Source: Adiantum capillus-veneris
Taxonomy: Eukaryota > Streptophyta > Polypodiopsida > Polypodiales > Pteridaceae
DNA length: 64,000 nucleotides
Assembly: GCA_014529385.2 (NCBI GenBank)
Contig: CM043971.1
Coordinates: forward strand, 33,435,709-33,499,708
Direction of reading: 5' to 3'
Shown: in pieces, positions 42,061-54,252 of the stretch
Position numbering within the stretch: position 1 is the first letter of the stretch
How the letters are laid out: every line of letters begins with the position of its first letter
The notes under the pieces: generated by a model
What the model was told of the DNA's origin: nothing
What the model saw: only the letters and a program-made list of their open reading frames with translations
Database searches by the model: none
Position numbers and translations under genes: made by a program

Positions 42061-42408
42061 GATTGCACAAATGCTGATACAAAGGATCTAGATGCTTAGA
42101 TACTGATGGGATCTTGCGGGAGATGCTTGGATTTGAGAGGCTAAAGGCTGAAAACTGAAACACTAGAGAGGCTGACTTGGATCTGCAAACTTGACGAGGC
42201 TATGGGCTGAAAACTGAAATTGCTGACGGGGCTAATGATTGAATTCTAGAAACGTTGAGGGATCTGAGACCGAGACTGCAAGACAGATATGTTTCTTCTC
42301 TCCCTCTTTATCTATTGCACATCTCTCTCATTAAGTAAAGGAACCTTGTGTACATACTGAGCACTCAACCTGAGCTATCACCATCAATCACTTCTGCTGC
42401 ACCTAACA
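42061..42408 (+). repeat. Putative 5' LTR end of the gypsy element
   Basis: Ends in CACCTAACA directly before the primer site. It contains an internal near-repeat (GAGGCTAAAGGCTGAAAACTG and GAGGCTATGGGCTGAAAACTG). The start is not identifiable. Confidence 0.4.
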
Positions 42409-42422
42409 TTGGTATTTGAGCC
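42409..42422 (+). promoter_or_regulatory. Primer-binding site (tRNA-iMet type)
   Basis: TTGGTATTTGAGCC follows an LTR-like TAACA. The core differs from TGGTATCAGAGC at two positions. It marks the start of the gypsy leader. Confidence 0.6.
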
Positions 42423-43180
42423 CTTTGGCAATGCTTCGGTATCATCACTCAAGAAAAGGGGACCACAATTTTTTTTTGCTTGTCTGAGATTTGGTAGGTG
42501 TGAGCACAAGGCTGTCAAGCGGTGCACCAGTAGGAAGGAGTTGAGCTTGGGTAAGCGGTAAAGCCTTCTTAAGCCAGATTGCAAGTAGTACCAAGGATCC
42601 AGTACCATTGTACCCCAGTACCCCAAGTACCCCAGTTGTCACAAGTTGGTGATGTGGCATGCCCAACCTAAGACACTGGCCCAAAGGACAAAGGGTTACG
42701 GTTTAGAAACTCTAGCCTAGAAGAATTGAACCCAGAAGATGTGGCCGAGAGGCCTAATGGGTTAGGGTTTAAAAACCTAGCCCCTACTAACTTAAGGAGC
42801 ACCGGCCGAGGGGCCTAAACCCTACTTCTCAAAAGCGCGAAGGCTGGGCTGAATTTCCGTAAAAAGCATGGACATGCTGACGTGGCAAGCTGTACGGATT
42901 TCCACATTTTACAGTGGCTGTGCTGGCAGTTTTGCACATGCTTTTGACAATAGATGCTTTTGAGTGCAAGGGCTTTTGGTTCAGGAGATTTTGGGGCTCT
43001 GTTTTTGGGCATCCCTTGTACTTTTTATAAGAGCATTTGGACGTAGAGTCTCGAAGAGCTGGTCCCTCATAGAGTTGTACCTTTGTGAAGCAATAATAAA
43101 ATACCAAAGGGGCGCCAGTCTTTGGGGCCAGTGCATCTAGGGACAAAACTCTGTCGTTCCGTGTTCCGTGGTCTATGTCG

Positions 43181-43182
<2 letters not shown>

Positions 43183-43218
<36 letters not shown>
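43183..43218. repeat. (CT)18 at the 5' edge of the LINE
   Basis: Lies between LTR sequence (GTCGAAT) and the LINE 5' UTR (GTACCTGTTGCTGC). Same LTR position as the CT run at 54253-54275 in the 3' LTR. Confidence 0.95.
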
Positions 43219-43222
<4 letters not shown>

Positions 43223-43540
43223 CTGTTGCTGCACCACCCCGCGTACCTGTTGCTGCTGCTGTAGGTTCGCGACCAACTGCAGCTCCCTCCCGCGTACCTG
43301 CTGCCTTTCCCCACCCGCTGCTGCTGCTATCCCTCGACCTGCTGCTGCTGCTGTACTGCTGCCCACTGCCTGCCTGCGTGCTGCTGATAGCTACAGTGCA
43401 GTGCACACAGCAAGAGAAAGTGCAGAGAGAGATACATATAGAGAGACACTCACAGAAGATACCTTCCAGCCCATGAAGATACTCGCCATGATTCAGCTGA
43501 AGTGAAGGACACAAGGAAGTGAAACAAACAAGTAAGAAAG

Positions 43541-44409
43541 ATGGCGGAGCACTTCATGGTCACAAGTAAGAGGATGACAATCATTGAAAGAGAGTTGAAA
43601 GAATGCAAAGTTCACATAGAAGAGTGGAAGAAAGAGAAGAGCTCACTTCTTGAATGGAAAAAGAGGGAGGAAAAGGCGAAGGAACTAGAGCGCAAAGAGT
43701 TCCGGGCTGAAATGCAAGCTCTAAAAGGTAACATCTCAGCCCTTCGGAAGGAACTTGCCGAAACTAAAGAGAGAGGACGCCTTGAAGATGGAGAAATTCA
43801 GCCATCAATGATAGATGAGCTGACTATTATACGAGCGCAAGTCAAAGAGATAAAGGAGGAAGGAGAAAAGAAGACCTCATGGGTGGAGGTTCTCTCCAAA
43901 ACGCAAAAGAAGGTGGAAGAGGCTGAAAAGTGGATTGAAATTGTCAAGAAGGGGAAGGGCAAGGACATTCCGGCTACACCCGACATCATCAACAAGACAC
44001 TTGAAGAGGAAAAACGAAGAAGGGTACGCGCTCTATACGTGAGAGTGACCGGCCTAAAAGATTCAATAAGGTAGACCAAGAGGTGAAGAGCCTCATGTCA
44101 ATGATGGGGGTGGAGAAGCCCTCGCACACACAAGCTTGGAGAGTGGGCAAGAAGAATGAAGGTAATGGGGAGAGTTCAAAAGAACGGGGTCTCATTTTGT
44201 GCTTTCCCTCCATGGAAGAAAAGAAAGACTTTTTAAAGAAGAGGCCAACCCTCAAGAAAACAGGTATCGTTTTAGGAGATGACCTTACCCTCTCACAGCT
44301 TGCACATATGAGAGAGGTCATGCCGGAGATTAGAGCAGCAAGGGAGAAGGGAAAGTTAGCCTTTTACAGAGATGGGCAAGTAGTGATTACAGAGTGCCTC
44401 TCTACATGA
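43541..44409 (+). pseudogene. LINE ORF1 (coiled coil plus RNA-binding-like domains), one frameshift
   Basis: ATG at 43541. Residues 5-130 are strongly helical and charged with heptad-like spacing (for example ERKEFRAEMQALKGNISALR), a likely trimeric coiled coil. Then KWIEIVKKGKGKD, and RRRVRALYVRVTGLKD resembles the first strand of an RRM. A single-base change near 44066 shifts the frame and gives a TAG at 44072. The other frame continues with SLMSMMGVEKPSH, RGLILCFPSMEEKKDFLKKR, and a C-terminal block DDLTLSQLAHMREVMPEIRA, ending at 44409. The order coiled coil-RRM-CTD is that of L1-type ORF1p RNA chaperones, whereas the plant L1 ORF1s I know usually have DUF4283 and a zinc knuckle. No CCHC is seen. 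Confidence 0.8.
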
Positions 44410-44439
44410 CGGTGCGAGACCTATGGGACCACTCTCAGG

Positions 44440-47400
44440 ATGGCGGTTTGGAACTGTAATGGTTCGTATAGACTTGATGTGGGGGCCTTTGAGGACAGCT
44501 TCAGAGACAAAGACATTGTTTTCTACTCAGAGACTCATCAAGCTAAAGGACAGTTGATGCCGCATATATCAGGATACAAATGGGAGAGCTTGCCGGACAT
44601 GCACCAGATCTGAGCAGGGGACAAGAGGATCAAGAGGTGTAGGAGTTATTTTCAGAGAGGAGCTCCAGCCACGTGCACATAGTTCGGAGAGATGATCAAG
44701 CCAGATACATGTGGGTGAGGCTGAGGGCAGAGACTGGACGTTTCTTGTACATCGCCATATGCTATTTTACTCCCAGCACTTCAATATATGCTTCACCCAA
44801 AGGACAGTCTCCTTACTCTGTACTTGCTAATGATATTTGGGAGTTCTCCAGGGATGGAGACATCATACCATTGGGAGACTTCAATGCCAGTACAGGCAGT
44901 TCACAGACGGTTTTCTATGACACCTCAAAGGAGATGGGGCTTGAGAGATGCTCACACGACATAGTGTATACAGAGTATGGGAGATACCTCAGGGAGATGA
45001 CGACTACTCACAGTTTAGCCATACTTAATGGCTTACCGACCTTCCCATCATCTATAGGTTTTACTTGTTTTCCACACAGACATGGGGCCAGTACTGCAGA
45101 CTATGTTCTAACACATCCAAGCTTTATATCTCACATTTAGGATTTTACAGTGGGGCCAAGGCCTATTGGGATAGCAGTAGATCATACACTTTTGACATCA
45201 TCAATCTCCTTTGAGTACTATACATCTCAGGCCTCACGGGGTGGTAGACATCCACACTATACATTCACACTAGAGACTGACTCAGTCTATGCAGAGGAGA
45301 TACGTAGACTTTTATGCACATCAAAGCCAGTATACACAGTGGAAGAGATCACGTCTATGCTAACAGTGACATTAAATGGGGCAGCGACAGAGGCATACCC
45401 ACACACTCATCCTGGCCAGAGGCATCGTTCTGGGCACATGCCTCAGAACAGCTGGTATGATGAGGAGTTTGCTACACGACGACTAGTACGACGGAAGAAG
45501 CGAGCTTTAATGGTCCAGATGGAGCAGGATTTATATCATCTCTTCCTTAGTAGAGATTCAAGAGAGGCTTGGCGTCTATTCCATGAGCAATCTCCTGGAC
45601 AACCACCACTACCAGATCCACCACAGCCATGTCCGGCTATGAGCACCTTCTTTATCACTAAGATGGTGAAGGAGGCCATTGACAAGATGAAGACCAGATG
45701 GGCACGGGATCATGAGGGTTTGGTAGCAGAGCACATTATGCATGTTGGGGACTTGTTGGCAGAGATGCTTGCACGGTTGTTCAACCGTGTCATGTGTGCG
45801 GAGATCGTCTACTATTGTACCTATCTTCAAGACAGGAGACCCCACAATGCCGGGGAATTACCGTACTATCATGGTAGGACACACATTGGCACAGTTGTAT
45901 GCATCCATCCTTGAGCATAGGCTGAGCAGTTGGGCAGAGACTATGGGCATACATGCACCTAGACAGGCTGGTTTTAGAAGGGTTTCTCGACACTAGATCA
46001 TGTCTTTACACGCAAAACTATCATTGAGGGGGTCGAGCACATGGTAGACGGATATATTGCAGATTTGTGGACTTCCGCAAAGCTTTTGACACAATACCAA
46101 GGGCCAGATTGATGCGCCGACTTATGGAATTGGGGGTACCCACAAAGCTGATATGGGGATTATGGCATTGTACAGTTCCATGTACGCACCCCAGAGGGGA
46201 TATCTGACATAATTCACTTATCGGAGTGAAACAGGGATGCCCATTGTCCTCTACTTTATTTGGTATGTATGTTGATGAGGTCTATGATTATATTGACAGA
46301 GGAGGAGATAGAGGTGCTCAGCTTGCAGGGACATGGATCCCTCTTTTATTGTCTGCTGACGATATAGAGTTGATATCAGACTCACCAGAGGGTATGCAGA
46401 GACATTTGGACGCATTGCATAGTTTTGCAGGGAATAGTGGATTGTCTGTCAACCTTGGTAAAACCAAGGTCATGGTATTTAATACCACGCCACAATGGTC
46501 AGGAGATCAACACCTACATTCACATATGCTCAGGACAGTATGGAGTACATTGATGCATACACATATCTTGGGGTGGACCGAGGTTCACACTGAGAGTGGC
46601 AGCAAACACTAGATTGACTCGTGCCTATGCAACCCTAGGCAGTTTAGAGAGGATTTGTTCGCAGGTTCAGTTCCAAGAACCTCGAACAAAGCTCTGGCTG
46701 GTCGCTTCATTTATGCACTACGGGGTTCAGGTTTGGGGACCATTTGTTGACAGTGCTGGATGGAGTAATATGGAGAGGCCCTTAGTATCTATAATTTCTA
46801 GGCTGATTAGAGCCAAGGCCTCAGTTCCACATGACATCATACAAGCGGAGCTGACTACCCCACCTATGGAGATTGAGGCACTTATCAGATCAGTATCATT
46901 TGTACACAGCTTATGGGACACCACCAGGGACAGATATGCTAGGCTTGCTCTTGAGTCGTCCAGACAGCTGACATTACAAGGAGATACATCATGTTGGTAT
47001 GCACAGATGAGCTCATGGTTTCAGAGGCATGGTTTCAGCATGGACAGGCTGCCACCTTTCCAGTATTCTCTTGATGCACCATCTTTGGCTCTTACACAGA
47101 TGGAGATTACTAGACTCATTCGGTAGGATCTTATCCAGCTTGATACCAGGGGGACATGGATAGAGCCATCACGAGAGTTGGGTACAAAGAGGGCTTTCTA
47201 TAGAGAGCATCTTCTCCAACTCACGACAAACGGATTTGTCACACGGCCCAGCTACATGGACACACATCTATCTCATGGGTTACGATGTGCCATAGGCCAA
47301 ATACGCACATCTTCACACCAGCTTGGGATTGAGACACGTAGATTCAAAGGCATACCAGCAGACAATAGGATATGTCAGTTATGCCATGCAGAGCCAGAGA

Positions 47401-47630
47401 CAGAGCTTCACTACATATGTCACTGCACAATCTACTATGAGATACGGGGACGCTTTCACTGCTTATTCAGAGATGGTTTTGACTCGTTAGATAGAGTCAT
47501 GAGATATCAGGAGCAGAGATGTCTCGGATTATTTCTACTTGAGATATAGAGACATAGAGACTCTCTATTGAGAGGGCATAGACAGAGAGTCCCAGAGACG
47601 CATCTCAGATTTCTTCAGTCAGAGTACCAC
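44440..47630 (+). pseudogene. LINE ORF2: endonuclease, reverse transcriptase, zinc finger, frameshifted
   Basis: Starts ATGGCGGTTTGGAACTGTAA at 44440 (MAVWNCNGS). APE-type endonuclease motifs are SETHQ, LGDFNAST, STADYVL and DHTLL, all present between 44520 and 45200. A stop lies near 44614, and a TAG near 45138. Linker 45150-45700. RT motifs: VPIFKTGDPTMPGNYRTIMV (45742 frame), RQAGFRR, FVDFRKAFDT (about 46060), KQGCPLSSTLFGMYVDE (46226) and LLSADDIELISDS, where the catalytic Tyr of YADD reads Ser. C-terminal zinc-finger: CQLCHAEPETELHYICHC (about 47376-47430). At least six breaks make it inactive. Confidence 0.9.
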
Positions 47631-48069
47631 AGAGGTAGAGGGGCCACCACCACCACAGAGCTCTGTTCCCACCCATACACACACACCAATGGTACTCTCA
47701 TTAACCGAGCTATAGAGTTGGGGAGATCGAGACGACCACGATTGAGGGAAGCCATGTAACACCGACGAAGATTGTAGCACAGGATCCACAGGATTCTAGC
47801 ACGACACCCAAAGTGTCGATCAGGATAGACTTCATGCTATTGCTATAATGTATCATGGTGACACTTATCCCCATTTTGTACCTTTGTGCCATTATACCAT
47901 TGCTCAGCTTACCAGCCACCCATAGGAGTCAATAACACTCCTATCTTAGTTTCTAGTTTGTAGTTTTCTTTGTTTGTACCCAGACTTGGTACTAGACTCA
48001 CCATTGTAATCAGTTTGGTCTCATAGGTCATTTTGGCCTTTTGTAGACGTTAATAAATCATTTCATTTC

Positions 48070-48073
<4 letters not shown>

Positions 48074-48128
<55 letters not shown>
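48074..48128. repeat. (CT)27 at the 3' edge of the LINE
   Basis: Directly follows the (ATTTC)n tail of the full-length LINE. Confidence 0.97.
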
Positions 48129-48130
<2 letters not shown>

Positions 48131-48358
48131 AGGTCCCTTGGGATAGTTTCCTACGACATTAAAACATTCTTCTTCTCGAGTGTGTGTGTGGGTGTGTGCG
48201 TGCTAATAAAAAGAGGAAAATGGTATAACCTTTCTATCACCCAAGTGTCCTAGATTGGTTATGCCATTTCCCTCTTGAATCACAGGTCTTGAGTTCAACT
48301 CTTGTCGTCGGATAGATCTTTAAACACTCATGGGATAGTTTCCTACGACGTTAAAACA

Positions 48359-48383
48359 TTCTTCTTCTTCTTCTTCTTCTTCT

Positions 48384-48451
<68 letters not shown>
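48359..48451. repeat. (TTC)n(CT)n(TA)n compound microsatellite in the LTR
   Basis: TTC from about 48359, CT from 48390 to about 48421, TA to 48451. The TA part and the sequence after it match the 3' LTR at 54472-54500. Confidence 0.95.
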
Positions 48452-48456
<5 letters not shown>

Positions 48457-48536
48457 TCAAGTTTTGTTCAATTATTTGCAATTTCTATTTGTGTGTTGCT
48501 ATTGATTTATCGCTTGGAGTGTCCAGGCCCGTAACA

Positions 48537-48551
48537 TTGGTATCAAAGCTC
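48537..48551 (+). promoter_or_regulatory. Primer-binding site of the LTR element (tRNA-iMet)
   Basis: TTGGTATCAAAGCTC directly after GTAACA, the LTR end. One mismatch to TGGTATCAGAGC. Confidence 0.9.
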
Positions 48552-49739
48552 ACGACGATTCTTCTTCTGCAGAGAATCCGAATCTTTCTACAACACACAT
48601 GAATCCTCCTAGAGAATTTGACAAAGATGACACCCCTTCGACGGTTAGTCTGCGGAGATATGAAGACAAGCAAAATCCCAACGGGGGAACAGAGAAAACC
48701 AACAGAGATTTTCGCGAATTTCCGATGGGGACTCTGGATAGAACGGAGTACAAACGCCAATTGCGGGTTGACACGTGTATGAACAAATTGATCAAGTACT
48801 CCAAGGAACCGAAATATGTGAATCACCGGAAGTATTACCCTCTTGACGAGGTTCACGCCAAATGGCGAGAGGCCATTTGTCACCAGGAGGTGTATTTTTC
48901 CTGTTGCCTTCCGTAAATAAGTATTAGATATATTTATTTTATTTTTACTTGTTTGTCCCGAAACCCTTGAAAAGGTGCAAGTGGACATTGCATGGCCAGT
49001 GTGAAACGGCTGCAGCCAAATGGGTTTCTCACATCGGGGATCTAGGTCGGTCAGACAGGGACTGCCCGGGCAAGTTAGCACTGAATTCTGATGAGTATGG
49101 AAGCTCGTGTGCGCCAAATTGGAATTTGGGCCACTCGTCAAGTCACCGCAACTTTATAAGTTGAAAGGGGCCAGTAAATTAACCCACATTGTAGATGTTG
49201 GTCAAATGGTAGTCTTCAATGATGGTGAGGAGACCGATAGGGACGCCATGGAAGCATCTCCTAAAATTTAGGGAACTGCTATTCTTGACCGGAAAATGTG
49301 TTCGCGTCATTAGCTCTGGAATGACAAGGGGAACATTCTATTGCTCTGTTGCCAAGTCAACTGACGCACCAGTTGAGATATTTTTAGCAGGGAACGCCCA
49401 AACTCGGAAACTGGGCGACGTGTCAGCTTGTGAGAGATTCTGCCACTCTGGGAGGCAAAAACGAGCTGCATATCAACAAAGGGGGCGCCATTCTCAGCCT
49501 CAGGTGGATTGTAGCAGATACAGAAGCTATGGAATGCTTACCTTGCCCTCTATGCACAGTATGGTGATGGGAGTGATGCCCCGCACGCTACATACTACTC
49601 TCTTTCTCCCCTACGTACAATATGTTATGCCCCACTAGTGGGCTTCTCATTTGACCTATGTACAGTTCTGGGGGTTTATGCGCGTTTGCCAAGGCAAGAG
49701 CCTTCTGAACAGGAACCGGATTAGCTAATTGCTAATCCC

Positions 49740-50400
49740 CCACAGGTACGCACAGTTCCATCACGAAAGATTGCGAGTTTGGAGAGTTTTCTCGTGTGAA
49801 AACTCGTCCAATTCACAGGGGAACTGTCCCATTGCATGAGGGAGCCCTTGGGACACGCGTAGGCGTGTTCGCTCTGCTAAAAACGATCCGAAACAGCGAA
49901 TTACAGCCTGCTGTGTTTTTCTGCAGGTTTAGGGTTTCGCACCTAAACTGCAAGGGAACACCGGGGGAGCCTCGTGAGAGCCTTGGGATGCGTGTACAGG
50001 CTTTTGGGCACCCGGCAGTGAAAAACAGGGAATTACAGCCCGCTGAAATTCTGTGACAGCTCACCAGAAAGCTTCCAGATATTGAGGGAATCCGTCCTAG
50101 ACAGGTGTTTTTGACCTACAGGGGTTTTTGCGCCGTTATGCTGTCGAAATCCGGTCGAAAACCTGCGTTTTCAGCCCTCGCCAGGTTTGGACAGCTTTGT
50201 GAAAGCTTGTGCGAAGTGGTCGGATCGTCTACTTTAATTTGGATAAAGAAATACTGAAAGGGGCGCCAGTCTTTGGGGCCTACAGAGTGTCGGTCTCGTG
50301 TGCGTAGTGACATTCTAGTCGCTGGATGCAACTGTGTTCTCTTCCCTTCTCAGTGCTCTGTGTAAAGTTAACAGGTAATTAAAATAGTACCGCCCTCTAC
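49740..50400 (+). repeat. LTR-like segment inside the internal region, with a tandem duplication
   Basis: Carries GGATAAAGAAATACTG, AAGGGGCGCCAGTCTTTGGG and GCCTACAGAGTG at about 50236-50290, the shared LTR block, and ends near GTTAACA (about 50372). Upstream, an approximately 120-bp unit with CGAATTACAGCC and GGGAGCC...GGGA(C/T)(A/G)CG is tandemly duplicated (about 49840-49920 and 49965-50055). The start is undefined. Confidence 0.6.
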
Positions 50401-53400
50401 GTTGTACAGGTCGGTTATACCATTCATTTTCTTGTCAAGTAGAAAATGAAACAAAAAGCAAAGCCAAGTGCAGAAAAATAGAAACTGTACTCACACGTGG
50501 AGCCGGTCCCCCCTTCAAAATGGCTTTTGTATTATAGATTCTCCCATCAAGAGAGACTTGGTACCATTTGACCTAGGTGATACAATGAAGATGGAAAGCT
50601 TCATGCATCACGATCATAACATAGACTTTGTAAAAAACATTAACTATCCCCAGCCTCAGTCCCATGGCCTCAAACACCTTCAAAGGTGGAGAGAGCTAGC
50701 GGGGAATGAGGATAGGGAAGAGGAAGAAGAAACATTCATAGGAGAAAGAAATAGTTCCTCACTTATTATCACTCTTCTTGCTAGTATACATAATAGCATA
50801 GTAATGATGATGGAGAAGATGGAAAGCTTAAGCATTGAAGCATGGCTCTTGGTTGGATTTGCATTCCATAGCCAAGAGTGTTTGTGTAGGCTCTCAACTT
50901 CCCTACTAGCTTGGAGAAGGAGATGGAACTCTTGCACTTTGCACTTCACACAATGAGAGTGTGTGTGAGTGTGTGTGGGAGAGTATACCCCCCAAGCTAG
51001 CCCCCTTCTTACTTTGGTCGGCCCCCTCTTCTAGCTCAACATGGAAGCTCATCGGACCTCTACAAGCCTGGCCAATCACATGCAAAATGCATATCAAGTA
51101 ACAAAGGTAGCCCCGGGACAAGTGTCCCCATTTCCCCTTTGAGAGAGAGTGCTTGATAAATGCAAAAACAATTAATTAAATCAACCAAATTTATTTGGAC
51201 CCCTTGGGAGGCTAACCAACAGGCTTTAGGCACACTATGAGGGCAACATGAAGAGGAGGTTGACAAATGTCCCTGCTGCTTTCTTTGTACCAAGGATGCC
51301 TTGTGTGAGGGTGTATGTGTTATCTCTCTAGCCCCTACAATGAGGGCTCGCCTCCCCTTGTGTAGAGATATGCTTGGACCTTTGAGTACCTTACCCCCTC
51401 AAGCGCCTTAGTCATGGAGCACCTTAGCACCTTAGTCATTAAGCACCTTAGTCAGCAAGCACGACAAGCACCTCAAGCTTGGGCCGGGTTCCCACCTCAA
51501 GCACAGCCCTAGCTTACCTTAGGTCAAAGGACTTTCAACACTAACCTTTGGAGGTCTTTAATGAAGCTAACCCTAAGATCTTTAAGCTCCATTACTTAGC
51601 CTTGCTCTTTGACATAACATCTCTCATTTAGACCCCTTTTACCATTGGCTCCGTGTTGAGATAGACCTGTAAGCACATGTCTATATTCTAACCCTTGTTC
51701 CCGTCTATTCTCCCACATTAAATGCTCAGTTTAATATGAGAAAATCATTTGGGTTGTTTAGATATTGGATTTTATGACAGTTTCACGTTCCGTAGTCAAA
51801 GCCAAGCAGCCACGAGATGGTTCGACCGATCGGCAATGAAAACTGACTAGTAGAGAAGTGGCTAGGCTCAGTTAGTCATTTACGCCCCTCGGCGAGACTT
51901 CATAAGTTGGTGGGTACTAGAAAATTAAACCAAATGGGCAAACTGGACACTTGTCAGCCTGAGAACTTTCTGCAAGACACCTTAGCAAGAGGGGGCACCC
52001 AAAATCGATTTGGGAGAGAGGGAGGGCTGATTTTGACACATTGTGAGTACCATGTGTGTGTGTGTGTGAGTTGTGGGTGTAGGTAATCACAACTTTATTG
52101 GAAAGCTTGCCTTCTCCTTTGGCTTATGTAGCACGATGATTTTGCTCTCGTGCATTTCTCTTCCTTTTGAAAACATATCTGTGATGTCCAACTCAAGGGC
52201 TTTTCATCTGTTATGTGCAATTGTGGGAATTCTATGCTCGATTGCCGGGGCAAAAGACTCTAGCACATGTACCGAATCAGCTAATCACTAATTCAAAGCA
52301 GGTACATGCACTAATAGGAGAGATCACTTTGAAGGACCAGATTGAGCAGTTTTGTTGTGGATTGCAAAAAGAAATTCGACCATAATGTCTACAGAAAAAG
52401 TCTGACTCCATTCAGAGGCTTATGGGACATGCCAAGCAAGGTTTTGGTATGTATGCCGGCTCATTGACCAATTCCACGGACAAGCCAGTGTCCACCTTAA
52501 TGGGGCAAGAGTCTTGCAAGGACAAGGAAGAACCAAGGGAACCAACTGATAGTTCATCAGAGAGTTTCGAAGAACCAAGGAAATCAACTGATAAATCATT
52601 AGAGAATTTTGAAGATTTAGATTGATGGGCCAGTGGGGCTATCGACAGGTCAAAGGGCACAAAAAAAGAACAAAAAGGTAAGCTAGGTCCACCGCTTTTT
52701 GGCCTGGATGCAAAGTGGATGGGAGAAGAGAACCTCGCAGATTCTCTTCAATTTTGAGCTGTACCTTGAAGCTTTTGGAATATTAGCAGCGTCTATTTCA
52801 AAAGTTACTAATGAATCAAAAGGTTGAATTTGGTGCAGTGCAAATTGCACAAGAGGGGAGCCACTCCACTCCTTTGTCACAGATTGCCTAGATTGATTAA
52901 AGTGACTAATTTCTCTTTTTGAGATTTTAGGAATACTGACAAGCTGATAGTATTTTGCGGAATAAATTTATAAAAATATGTACATTGAACCGGAAAATTC
53001 CTAGATTGAACATGATGTTTCATGTGTGTGTTGTTAGAGTATGTGATGAAAAGATGAAATGTCTGCAACATTTTACCTGATGAATGATTTGAACTTAGTG
53101 CATCTAGACATCTTTTAGAAATCTGCGAAATCTGTATGTTATGGCTAAGTGAATGTGAAATGAATGTGATTCTATTGCATCAAGATTTCTATTTGGATGA
53201 GATGACTGGATACTCTTGTGAGTGCATCAAGAGTTCCGCAAGGATGAGATGGTTGCATAGGGATCTAGGTGCATCAAGAGTTCTGGACTAGATGAGGTGG
53301 CTGGATTGAATTATTGAACCTCGGTGTTCAGTGTGAGCTAAGTGTTTGGTTTGTGAACTGTATGCTTTGTGAATGTATTGCTTGAGGGGATGTTCATGAG

Positions 53401-53701
53401 CACGATTTGCTTGAAATGTGAAAAGAAAGGATATGAATCTGATAGTAAGGAGATTTAGTAGATCAAGATATCTGTCAAAAGATCAGAACGAACTAGACGT
53501 GATTGCTACATATGTTACAATGATCATGATTTGTGATTGAGAACCTCAATAAAAATGTGATTTGATCAGTGACTGATGTCTGTAGAGAAGTGCTGGATTT
53601 GTGGAGTCTGGTGCCTAAGTACATAGAGTCAGTGTCTAATGAAGAAAGTTTATGTCCTTTGGTTTTTTTGTGAGCGTAATTGAGGGCGATTACAATTCTT
53701 T

Positions 53702-53714
53702 CAAGAGGGGGGAA
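53702..53714 (+). promoter_or_regulatory. Polypurine tract
   Basis: CAAGAGGGGGGAA directly before the 3' LTR start TGTTACAAG. In LTR elements this primes plus-strand DNA synthesis. Confidence 0.9.
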
Positions 53715-54252
53715 TGTTACAAGTTGGTGATGTGGCGTGCCCAACTTGAGGGTCTGGGCGAGAGGACAAGGGGTTAGAGTTCAAGAACTCTAACCTAGAA
53801 GAATTCAACCCGAAAGATGTGGCCGAGAGGCCTAAGGGGTTAGGGTTAAAAACCCTAACCCCTACTAGCTTAAGGAGCACCGACCGAGATGCCTAAACCC
53901 TACTTCTCAAAAGTGTAAAGGTTGGACTGAATTTTTGTAAAAAGTGCTGACATGCTAATCTGGCAAGCTGTACGGATTTCTGCAATTTGCGTTGGCTGCT
54001 GTGTTGGGAGTTTTGTGCATGCTTTTGGGTGCAAGAGCTTTCGGTTCAAGAGCTTTTGGGGCCCTGCTTTCCCTTGTACTCTTTATGAGAGCCTTTGGGG
54101 TCAGTCTCTAGAGAGCATCTAGACGAGAGTCTCAGAGAGTTGGACCCTTACAGAGTTATACCTTTGTGAAGCAATAATAAAGAAATACCGGAAGAGGCGC
54201 CAGTCTTTGGGGCCACTGCATTTGGGGACGGAACTCTGTTGTTCTGTGTCGA

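Larger units (their letters stand above)
43219..48073 (+). mobile_element. Full-length LINE, bounded by (CT)n on both sides
   Basis: The 4,855-bp copy has a 5' UTR with CTGCTGCTG blocks (43219-43540), ORF1 43541-44409 (one frameshift), ORF2 about 44440 to 47630, and a 3' UTR. It ends ACGTTAATAAATCATTTCATTTCATTTC at the CT array, split here as ACGTTAATAAATC plus (ATTTC)3-like tail. The 5' side meets (CT)18 and the 3' side (CT)27. No non-CT target duplication can be defined because both flanks are the same simple repeat. It is the best copy for defining the family. Confidence 0.93.
42637..48536 (+). repeat. 5' LTR, split by a LINE
   Basis: Left part 42637-43218 ends in (CT)n; right part 48074-48536 starts in (CT)n. 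Compared with the 3' LTR, the right part carries about 270 extra bp (48129-48395), flanked by a duplicated GGGATAGTTTCCTACGAC (48133 and 48331). It includes AATAATAAAATACC (poly(A) signal) and the GGCGCCAGTCTTTGGGGCC block (about 43110-43130). Confidence 0.88.
48537..53714 (+). other. Internal region of the non-autonomous LTR element
   Basis: 5.2 kb between primer site and polypurine tract. The first open frame (48599-48916, starts MNPPREFDKDDTPSTVSL) has a gag-leader look (RRYEDKQNPN, WREAICHQEVYF) but no domain I can name. Two diverged long repeats occur in order, about 2.5 kb apart. One is the block around 49390-49450 (GGGCGACGTGTCAGCTTGTGAG) against 51940-51990 (GGACACTTGTCAGCCTGAGAA). 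The other is around 49690-49760 against 52230-52310 (ACCGAATCAGCTAATCACTAAT type). No RT, RNase H, integrase or protease is present. Confidence 0.7.

Noticed and set aside
50468-50956. 162-codon open frame in the internal region of the LTR element
   Set aside because: Low-complexity acidic stretch and no domain. It overlaps similar frames on the other strand.
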